A DNA stretch of 64,000 nucleotides, taken from Timema cristinae (Eukaryota > Arthropoda > Insecta > Phasmatodea > Timematidae). This document shows positions 25,501 through 37,500 of the stretch, piece after piece. Positions within the stretch are counted from its first letter, which is position 1, and each line of letters starts with the position of its first letter. The stretch spans positions 14,721,922 through 14,785,921 of the forward strand of contig JBCFYV010000024.1 of assembly GCA_039000515.1 (NCBI GenBank). The letters are read 5' to 3'. The notes beneath the pieces are model-generated. The model ran no database searches and was not told the DNA's origin. It saw nothing but the letters and a program-made list of their open reading frames with translations. The position numbers and the translations under genes are program-made.

Positions 25501-28500
25501 ATTAGTTTCCTAATCTCCCGCCACATTTGAAATTCCTCATCCATACCCTAGTAGCATAGTTAAATATGTATAGCTCTGACGAGAAGTTATATTTGTAGCA
25601 AAAATGTGTGTTATTACTTAAGCCCTGATTTTTATATGTATGAAATAAAGTGGATTGAGCAAAAATAATTGGTAATAAATAAAATGATAGAATATTAGGA
25701 AAATGGTAGAGCACAAATAAAAGTAAAAACATTTACACATATTTACGCACACATCAATATTTCAATGCTATTATAGCATCTTCCTCAGGAAGTAGTAGTA
25801 GACTTAACAGGATGCCATCTTCATTCTTCAGACTACTACTACTTCCTGAGGAATATGCTATAATAGCATTGCAAATATTGAAGTGTGTAAATATGTGTTA
25901 ATGTTTTTACTTTTATTTGTGTTCTACCATTTTCCTAATATTCTTTCATTTTATTTATTACCAATAGTTTCAGGCCCTGATTTGAAAATATTCTGAATCC
26001 ACCAGTGCCTCTGACTAGCTGTAGCACTGAGTTTTAAATTTATTAACCGTTTCATGACTCTCCCAGCTATCAAATTTTATTATAATTTATAATATTTAGT
26101 GATTAAGAGACAGAGAAACAGTAATTTTGACACATTGTAAAAATATTAACCCTGTTAGAGCCACGAGCCGATCAGATCGGCTCCGCCTACTATCGCTAAA
26201 AGTACCAGAGCAGATGAGGTTGGCTCTCCAGATTTGAGCTATATCACCAGAAAGAGAAAATTTCCCTCTATTATTTTATATAGGGCTGGAAACAAAAATT
26301 AACCGTAAATAGTTGTTATTGGAACTGGGAGATTAGTACATTTACAATGGTGGACGTCACATACTCAATGCGCTACGCAACACCGGTTTACATGCGAGCT
26401 GCATGTAAAATGTAAGTGTGGCTCACATTCATACTGATGTAAATAGTTTTGTAAACAGCTTTCAAATGTATGGGTTACTTTGTTCCTACTTTATAAAAAT
26501 ATGCTATTTAGATTTTCATGTTATGTCATGTGAATGAAAGATTTCTTTACCATTGTAAGTAAATAGCTGTAATGACTTTTTATAAATCTATATAATCTTT
26601 TTAAAAATTACTAAATTATTGCTTATAAAAGTTTTTTTTTAAACCATTCATTATGTGTAGGCATAAATATTTATTAATGAGGTAAGTAATATAATAAATC
26701 TTGCTGTAAGGTAAGTAATAACGAACCAAAATTATATAATGTATGATATCAAATAAACATTCCTGTAATTCCTATTTATAGTCATATATATATATTCAAA
26801 ACTTTATTTTCTTGTATAAAACTAAATGCACTACAGCAAAATTATATTGAAATGTTTTTTTTTTTAAATAACCTCTGCTAGTTAGCATTGGGTTTGAAAA
26901 AAACAATATAAAAAAATTTCAATATAAAATTTAGAGATAAATAATTTTAATTAAATTGTATTAATTTAGTATTATTAAAGAACAGTACATACAGATTAAA
27001 ATTATAGAAAAATCAAAATAATCACTTCATAAATAAAGGTTTGGCGAATTTTCTTGCAAACCCTTACAAAAATGAGGAAATAGCTGTGACATTCTTTGCA
27101 CACAAAACCTAACAGACCTCTGGTACTCTTTTGTGAGCAAATTCTGGAATAGGCCTGGCACTAAAAGGGTTAAGCAAAATATATGACACACTATAATAAC
27201 TGTACTATTGTGGCATGAAAAGAAAAAAAAAATCAGAAATTTAGACTAACTAATCCATGGACAGACACCTTAGCTCAGTTGATAATGAGGCCCGGGTTCG
27301 ATTCTCGGCATTGCAGAAAAATTTATCATGGGGGAAATGTGGGTTTAACCTTTCACAGTGATGAATTAACGTTCGGGGGCTGGATATTGTACCTGTCCTA
27401 GTCTTAAGATAGATTATAAGGCATAAGAAGCTATGACAGGCCTAGCAAGCCGAGAGTGGAAAATATATGGCTTGAATAAAAAAGTGACCCAGGCCACAGG
27501 CTGGAAACAATAATGGATGGAGAAGTAAATTCATGGGTACAAAATTAAGTTGAATTTTAAAATAAATGCTATATAGGGTGGCGAAAGGAATTCACATTTT
27601 AAATTACCCTGACTTTTTCCTTGTTTTTTCTCAATTTTCAAATTCTGTCTGTGGCCACCTTGCAATAGCATTCACTGGAGAAAATAGAGCAAAACCAACT
27701 CGCCATATAAATCCCTATTCTTTATGTCAGAGACAAACATGTTAGAGCTAACAAAGTTAGTAATCTACTTTCACATATTCATATGTCAAGCCATGTGGTC
27801 AATAACTGTCACTTTTGATAGATAATCTCAATATCTATGAAATAAAACTAATAATATTTATTAGAACGTAATTAATTTTGGCCCCAGTAGTTTATTCCCC
27901 CTAAATCACTCTTTCTATGAACATTTGACTATAGCTCTGTCAGTTGTGGTTATAATCTTGGGAAAAACCAGAGAAAATAAATAGTAATAAAAATTACAGA
28001 CATGTTGGTATTTATCAAACAGTACCAAGAACATAACTAAAGTAAAATCTTAGTCCTACCTGGCTATACAGAGATGAATAGCATACATAAACAACTCCGG
28101 GAATCTGATCAACTCCAATCCTGTTCCAATAAAAGCCGAAGTTGTGGCATAATTCACAAAGAAAGCCCCCTTGTCTGGGAGAAAAAGGCATTCCCAACGA
28201 TATGTCTCATTATGCCCATTTATTGTCCATTTTAAGAGCGCCTCTGCACTGGAAGAACACAACACATTAAGAATTATGATTTCAAATTGTCCCTAGGTGA
28301 GTACATATGAGAATAGACATTAAAAAAAAGTAGTACCGATGTAGGGTATACAACAGTTGTTTAATTTGAATGATCTCGAGCCAGCTTTTCATAAAGCTTT
28401 GGAGTATCAAGTCAAATTTGGGTTGAATTAACATAAAATTTTAAAAATTAATTATGTTAACACAAAACAAATATGTATTTAATATTTATACTATTTTAAT

Positions 28501-31500
28501 TTTTCTGACTATATATATAAATTATAATATATTCCCAGCCCACTTTGAGCTGACCTACCAAGAAGGTTATGATTTTTTAAGAGGTATAGGATACATTTTT
28601 GCAGTAAGCTGTAAGTGATACTGTCTTGCCCTAAGCTTATTTGTGTTCCAACAGTTCTACAAAGAGACCCTTTACTCAGTTGTTGACCTTGGCATTCCAG
28701 TGGTTATCAGTACAATACTTTATTTGTTGGATTCTTCTCACATCTCTCCCCCCTCCCCATTCTCTAACTGTACACTATTTCACAAACCACATCCCCAACA
28801 AGTAGAGAATAGAGTATACAAAGAGTCACAATACATGGCCAAGAAATATCCTTAGCTCTAGTATATATTATTTAAAGCTCTGCTCCTCGAAAATACTATC
28901 AATATGTAAATCTTCAAAACTGTCAAATATGCTTTGAATATCCATTCCCTTTGACAAATACATAACTTGTTCAATGAAAGTATCAATAGCTAAAATAGCC
29001 TACACATTTATGTCCAATTTGTGTCATTCTGTGGTGCTATTTACTTCTTGTTTCATTGTGAATATGGGCCATGTATAACAATGGTCCATTCACAGCTTGC
29101 TGCCATGCCATTCATTATGTTTTGCGCTGCTTCTATTCAATCTACCCTTACTCTCAGTGTTGCTTCACCCCTATCCACATTTATTTGCATTACAAATTAA
29201 TGTTACAATGGCATAACAGTTTTATCAGCTTATATCAAAATGCCAAACATTTTAGCAATATAATATTATGTAAATGATAAATGTCTAAAGTTATATAAAT
29301 ATATACATTACAAATAATCTCTGCAATAGAAGCCAATAAAAAATTAATATTCAAACTATGATTCGATTTTAGAAATATTTAATAATATTTGATTCAACTT
29401 CATTTTGAATTTTAAAAATGGACTTTGATTATTTCATTTTTTTATTGGATCCAGAGGAAATGCTCCAAGAAGTTGATGGTTGGGGTGGGGTACAATGTTA
29501 TGATGTGGCGTCTTGTTAGAGTTTGCAAAGCTTGTTCAAACAATATGTGTGATATATAAGGGTGTTTACCTGACTATATATTTTTGAAATTTCACTATAT
29601 TTCCAGTATATTTTTTTAAGAAATCCAGTATATATGAAAGGTACTCAGAGACAAACAATCCCTATTTTCAAAAGCATAAAAAGATAGAAAGTTAGGGTAG
29701 GCCTAGGCTTGTCATAGTTAAACATTTTTACATCAAGAATCAAGTGTATTTACACATATATTCTAGTATATACTAAGGATGGGTGGGACCCTAGAACCTA
29801 CAAGGAATATTCATGGAATCAAGACTCAAGTCATAATCTTTTTTTTAAATAGATACTAAGTTTGAGTTATTTTCTAAAGGTATTAAAATAGTTAAATAGT
29901 TTCTTGAGGTTAAAACCAAAATAATGATAGGGAAAACTTAACAACCAAACGCAAAATCATTAATTTACCATTTAATGTAAACAAAATCAGAAGTGAAGGA
30001 AAAAATCCTAGTTATTGGGAAAGTTAAACACTTATGCTTAGTTTTTTTTAATTCAAATTTTAATTAGGGATTTAATGGCAAAATGAAGTTTCAGATTTTA
30101 AAAAAATGTGGATCCGACCCATCTTTAATATACACACACATTAAATTTTTTTGAATGACCTATACCACAGTCGACCTCGGTGGTCTTGGGGTAAGTGCTC
30201 GCCTCAGGACCCGATGTTTGTGGGTTTGAACCCAACAGAGGCTGAAGGTTTTTTTGTTGAGTGAGAAAAAATCATAGCTCAACATCCTTCGGAGGGGAAG
30301 TAAGGCCGTCTGTTCCATGTGGCATGTAAAAGAACTTCTGGAAGGTATGTGAAAATACCTCTCCTGGAAAAATTGGTTGGTCATTTCACCCCACTCATAG
30401 AACTTTAGGGGTACAAGTAATCAGCCTTGGTGGCACAACATCAAAGAATGATTACATCCAGGGAGTTTACTCTACCACAAAATTGACCAGCTTTGCTTAC
30501 CCGACAACAAATAACATTACACCACTGTAAGCAGGGTCTGTGGAGATGTGTGGCCTTAAAACCCAATTTTTAATATATTCATAAGCTAATTAATTACAAA
30601 TTTGTAAACTATCAAATGTTTAAAATATTTTCTATCTCTGTGTGTATTCATGTCTACTTTAATAATTTATTCACGTAATAAATTATTTAATATTTTTTAG
30701 ACTTTTGTAACGTTGTAAAAAAATAGAGCATGGATTATACAAACTTGTTTATTATCAATGTGAGATTGTTACTATGCATTATGTATAATATAATATAAAT
30801 TTTCAATTACATTTTAATTAATGAGCTAATATTGTAGTTTCTTAAAGAAAAATGTAATAGTAGGTTCAGTGAATTTCTCTATAGGCAGGGGTGAAAATGC
30901 TGAGGCGTTTTCATATAGTCAGAAAAAGACCTGATCTGCTAAGTGACTAAAAGTGACCATAAAGTGACTAAAATTAACATAGATTTGAATACATATTAGC
31001 AAATTTTTTAGTCTCCTACCAAATAGGCCAGGTAATTTATAAGTCTGACTATAATTTTAAAAAGATTCACAAAATGAAAGTGTATTATATTTTAGGACTA
31101 TATAAATCTAAGAATGAAATTATTAAGTATGTTTTTCATTTAAAAATATTTTTTTGGAGGTTGTTTGCTTCTTTTTGGAGAATACTGGGCAAACATTTGC
31201 CTAAAAATAGTTTCTGTAAAGCCTTATGAACCAAAAATCTTATATTTGCTTCTGTAAACAATTTATATGTGGTTCTGTATTTTCTCAGATTATTGAACTT
31301 TACACTGTTCTTGTTTTCAAATTTATTCACCCAATTTTTTTATATTTATTTTTCCAATTCTTCGTAATTTTTAACACATTCATTTTCTTCCCAGGTAGTC
31401 TTAATAGCTCGTGGGTACACCCCAGGCCAGAGTATACAACAATCCAGTAATGAACACTTGTTCTGGTTTATTAATGTACAGTTGTAACTAGGCCTGTGCA

Positions 31501-34500
31501 GGAATGACATTTTGACTTCAGCACGAGGAGAGGGAAGTCTAGGGGTGCAGACAATCTCAATTCAGATATAATTATAGCACCAGGATAAAACAGACTGCAT
31601 TGGCTCTACGGAGTACTCAGGGCCGTATGGAAATAACACAATATACATTATGATTGGAGCAAAGGTGTGATTGTACCACTACTCTGGAAAGGAAATAAGA
31701 ACCCATGTGAAAATTACAAAGTAAGCACTCTACTGTCAAATGAGCTGAGGTTGATGGAGAAGATCAATGAGAAGAGACTAAGGACACACAGAGAACCAGT
31801 GACCTGAATGTTGCCACAAGAATGTTGCTAGAGATTTACTGAGAGAAGGACAAGAATGTTATCATCGACTCCATAGATATAAAAAGGCCTATGACAGTGT
31901 AGTCTTTGCTGATGATGTAATGATCTGGTGAGAGAATGTGGAAGACATGCGGGAGAAGTTCGATGTGTGTAATGAGAATTCACAAAGTTTGGTCTAGATA
32001 ACGATGACAGGTGAAGCTCTAGAAAATATAGAGCAGTTTAAGTTCCTTGGAAGCATAATAACAACAAATATCTCCAACAATAATCAAGTGATGAACCAAA
32101 CTCGGGAGGCAGCACAATTCTATAACTAAGTGAAGAGCATGCTGTGGGATAGTAAAGTACCGCATAAGGCCAAACCGACATTCTTCAAAATATATTTCAC
32201 CTTCACGTTTGCCCTCGAGACCTGTACCATCTCCAACAAAGATATCAATTACAGGCCTCTAAAATGAAGTTCATAATATCAATATTTAGAACTATAAGAG
32301 ACAGGAAAGCAATGTGACCAATAGGAAGGATGCCTGAGCAAATATGAGTTTGCTATACAAACAATAAATAGAGAAAGCCTAAAGAGGTATGGACATCTAC
32401 AATGAATGAACAACAAAAGGTAAGATATTACTCTGAAATGGAAGTAAATGGGACAAGACTAGTTGGAAGACTAACGATGCTATGTACATGGAAGTAAATG
32501 GGACAAGACTTGTTGGAAGACCAACGATGCTATGTACATGGAAGTAAATGGGACAAGACTAGTTGGAAGACCAACGATGCTATGTACATGGAAGTAAATG
32601 GGACAAGACTTGTTGGAAGACCAAGGATGCTATGTACATGGAAGTAAATGGGACAAGACTAGTTGGAAGACCAAGGATGCTATGTACATGGAAGTAAATG
32701 GGACAAGACTAGTTGGAAGACCAACGATGCTATGTACATGGAAGTAAATGGGACAAGACTTGTTGGAAGACCAACGATGCTATGTACATGGAAGTAAATG
32801 GGACAAGACTAGTTGGAAGACCAACGATGCTATGTACATGGAAGTAAATGGGACAAGACTAGTTGGAAGACCAACGATGCTATGTACATGGAAGTAAATG
32901 GGACAAGACTTGTTGGAAGACCAACGATGCTATGTACATGAAAGTAAATGGGACAAGACTTGTTGGAAGACCAACGATGCTATGTACATGGAAGTAAATG
33001 GGACAAGACTTGTTGGAAGACCAACGATCCTATGTACATGGAAGTAAATGGGACAAGACTTGTTGGAAGACCAACGATGCTATGTACATGGAAGTAAATG
33101 GGACAAGACTAGTTGGAAGACCAACGATGCTATGTACATGGAAGTAAATGGGACAAGACTAGTTGGAAGACCAATGATGCTATGCACATGGAAGTAAATG
33201 GGACAAGACTTGTTGGAAGACCAACGATGCTATGTACATGGAAGTAAATGGGACAAGACTTGTTGGAAGACCAACGATGCTATGTACAGAGCTTGTGAAG
33301 AAAGACGTAAAAGAACGAGGAAAATATTGAGATACTTATTATCCATGAGAGTGAGCTGTACAAAGACCAGATGAGATGGAGACAGCTAACTAACCACAAC
33401 CGGGAAACTGAAATTGGGACAGGATGATGGTGATAAAGATATTTGACAACAGTTATTAAATAATAATTGTTAACATAGTTCAAATGTTGTGTTGAAAATA
33501 TTATATATTTTTGTTGAACAGTTTTCTGCCTTGTAACTCTACCAAAAACCAAAGCAGATTTATATTTTTTGTCCTTTGTAAGAAACAATAAATGCATTCA
33601 AAGTTTGTTTTATTCCAAGAAACCATAAACTTTACAAAATATGACATTAAACTAACTTTATATATAATATATCTCTATAAGGAAAAACTCTTTGCTATAT
33701 GAGGTAATTGTATTAAATTTGGAAAAAGATACAGGAAAGATGGAGAGAAACATATAAAAGGAATGAACAAAATATGGATTTTACAATAAAAGGGAAACAC
33801 AATTTACATTGCTGCCACTGTACAAAGAGGTAATGCCTGCCACTTGAAGTTTTTTGTCCTTTTATATGTTTCTATCCACCTTTCCTGTACTTTATTCTAT
33901 ATATAATATATAAACTTACTTTATTATATAGATTTAATCTCACTCTAAATAAATTAATACCCCTCAACCAAATTTATCTATTCATTATTTATTTTAATTG
34001 TGCAAAATTTAAAGTTTATAAAGTACCTTGTGAGCCCAAGAGAGGGCAGTATCAGAACCATGAAGAGAAGCAGTGTGAAAGTCTTATTCATTATGGAGTG
34101 GTTCTGCTCAGAGCGGGTCCAATGTGATAGGAACCTGTCAGAGTATGAGACTAGAACCGGCATCAGTGCTGACACTGTCCATAGCAATAGTGTGGGCAAG
34201 AACTCTGACACTACTGCGCTCTAAAATAACAACACAACATAATTATCAGGGCTGACACTGTCCATAGCAATAGCGTGGGCAAGAACTCTGACACTACTGC
34301 GCTCTAAAATAACAACACAACATAATTATCAGGACTGACATGTCCATAGCAATAGCGTGGGCAAGAACTCTGACACTACTGCGCTCTAGAATAACAACAC
34401 AACATAATTATCAGTGCTGACACTGTACATAGCAATAGTGTGGGCAAGAACTCTGACACTACTGCGCTCTAAAATAACAACACAACATAATTATCAGGGC

Positions 34501-37500
34501 TGACACTGTCCATAGCAATAGCGTGGGCAAGAACTCTGACACTACTGCCTCTAAAATAACAACACAACATAATTATCAGGACTGACACTGTCCATAGCAA
34601 TAGCGTGGGCAAGAACTCTGACACTACTGCGCTCTAAAATAACAACACAACATAATTATCAGGGCTGACACTGTCCATAGCAATAGCGTGGGCAAGAACT
34701 CTGACACTACTGCGCTCTAAAATAACAACACAACATAATTATCAGGACTGACATTGTCCATAGCAATAGTGTGGGCAAGAACTGTGGCATTACTGCGCTC
34801 TAAAATAACAACACAGTTTACCTGAGTGAGATTCGAACCTTGATCGCCCGGTCCTCGGCAGTCTAGCTCAACACAAAACTAGCGCATTAGCTAACTATGC
34901 CACAGAGGCGGATCCCTGTACGCTAAAATAAAACATCTTAAATATCAGTCTTATCTTAAGCGGGAAAGAGAAATGGCGAAATTTTACTATGCTGACCCAG
35001 TTAAGGGCTGAAAACAGTTCATAATGATGATTCTTATATAACAATGTTTACTGCCCTTAAAAGAACAGGTAGGGAAGTTAAATAAGTGAAAAATACTTTC
35101 CAAGTGTATGCCTTGTGACCGCAGAAAGACTTACTGCTGTAAAAAGGAGATTTGTGGACAGTTGGGAAATAAAGGCCAAGAAAAAACTTCCCCATTCCCC
35201 CACCCTTCTCCACTAATTGTCAGAGTTAATTCAATATATTGCAGACATGACTAGCAGTGAAAGAAGTGTGAAAGCCAGGTGGTTTCACTTGTTTTTTGCC
35301 AAGCCTACCTATTTATCAATAAGTGAATAAAATCAAGAGTTATGGGGTGAATAACTATATACCGTATATGATTATATAATGGATTCTCATGAAGGAAAGT
35401 TAAACTTTTACAGTTATTATGTTTTCTATCTTTTGGATCTAGCATTTATAAATAAATGACAATTCAGATTTATAAAATAAGTTAATTAAAACCATTGATA
35501 CCCAATTACAATAATGGAACCAAATATTTTGTACAAAAAGCACTAAAAATAAGTATTGGGTCTGCTCTAATTTATATTAAGATAATAACACCCATATAGT
35601 GAAAAAAAAACAAACTTAAATCACGGCAGAAAGGCAATCAACTGTAAATCACTTACCATTTTCTCAAGTCCATTTTCCGCAAGTGGTTTTAAAAAGTTGA
35701 CTACAATGGCCGGTGTGGTAAGAAAGAATAGCACTATGAAAAGAAACAAATTCACGACGACAGCCTTGACGTACCAGTACTTGGATGGAAGTGACAAATT
35801 CTCCCTGCAAACAATAATGACCGCACCACATCTTACTACCTGTTCAGGTTATACACATATGTACTAATTACGCTAATGTGTTAAGGATAAGTAAGAGTGA
35901 ATTAAGAGTAAGTGTACCTGCATCTGCATGGAAGGAGAGTAGAAAGGCATTTTGGAAAAACCACCCTCAGTACTTCCAGCCAGTATTCGAACCCTGATCC
36001 CCCTGTCATCAGCAGTTATCTATTGAGAGTGTGACACCTTAGACCATGCCGCCACATAAGCATATTTGTTTTTATCAGCCTTGTGACCAAGAGGTTCATA
36101 AAAGTAATGATAATCATGAGCATAGGAGTGTATCTATAATTTTAATTCATTCATTTATTTGAGGTATTTAACATGCACTTTCTGGCCCAACTGATTATCA
36201 GCGCACAATAATTTCTATGAGCGAGATCAAAAGGTCCTACCCATTTTTCTGGTAAATGTATTTTCTAGAGATGGGTTGAATCCACTATTTCTCGAATCCA
36301 AATCCCGAATCTAAATCTACATTTTATTTTCAAATCTCTAATCTTGAATCCGAATCCTAGCAAATTGTTAGAAATTTTAATGATTTACAAATAGACCTAC
36401 ATTACACAATATAAGCTTAAATTGTAGATTAAGATTAATTTCAATTGGCTTTCAATTTTAATCAACCCCAACCACACCTCGCAAAATAATGGTTAAAATC
36501 CAGCCAAATTAAACAATCTAGAATCATATTATTGTTTAAAAATCAAATCAATCAAAATTTGAATGTCTTTTAGTTTAAAAGTGTTAATAGAATGAGTTAA
36601 GTTTATAAAAAAACATGTGAAATAAACAACAGATTAGGCTTAGTTACCTTAATGCTTAACAATTAAACATGCATTGGAAATAGCAAAGTTAATAATGCCT
36701 AAGTATGTATTATTATTATTTTCTTTTATATCCATTATCTATATTTGTGGGTGAAAACAAGAAATATATTTCGATTCTTGCAATATGTTTATTCCCATTT
36801 TATTAGGCAGGACTATGTTTGAATATTTTTACAATTACTTCAATTACATTTTTTTAAAATAATAAACTCTTAGTTAATATCAATTTAAAAACAAATTATG
36901 AATTATCAAGTTGATGATTCTTAGATCTCGAGAGCACTTATTAAGTGATCAGAATACCTGAATCGATTTTAAACAAACAATCAATATACAATACATAGGC
37001 TGGTAGGCATAAATAAACAGTTTATCAGTGTCTAACTGTTGACAGTATTTATTGTTCATGAAACCCAACAAAATATTTAACATAAGGATTATATGAAATA
37101 AATTGGGGTTATTTGCATACTCATAGGTAAACAAAACCAGTCAGGTAGTAAGAATTAACAGTCGTGTTTATTTAATCGATACCACTCGCGAGTACACATA
37201 TACATCATGGTGGTGACTTTGTATCATGTGTAATGTGATCCTATTTCTGTTAAAAAAAAAGGTCTTTTTTTTTCGAGTTTATTTGTAATTCTAGTTTATA
37301 TTTTCAGTTTTTGAAGAGTTTTAATGTTTTCATTTAAATATTTACAAGATTTTCGTGAGGTGAAAGTTTCAGAAGTGAGCATGCACTACAATGGTCGAGT
37401 CCAAGTTTCCCATAAGGTGGAATTAGGTACGCTGGATTTTCTACACCTAATAATTATAAATAAATAAATAAAATAATTATCCATGCTTATCTCTTTTGTC

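Noticed and set aside
32441..33288. CRISPR-like array
   Set aside because: Units are directly adjacent with no unique spacers, in a eukaryotic LINE. It is a minisatellite. The same applies to 34162-34815.
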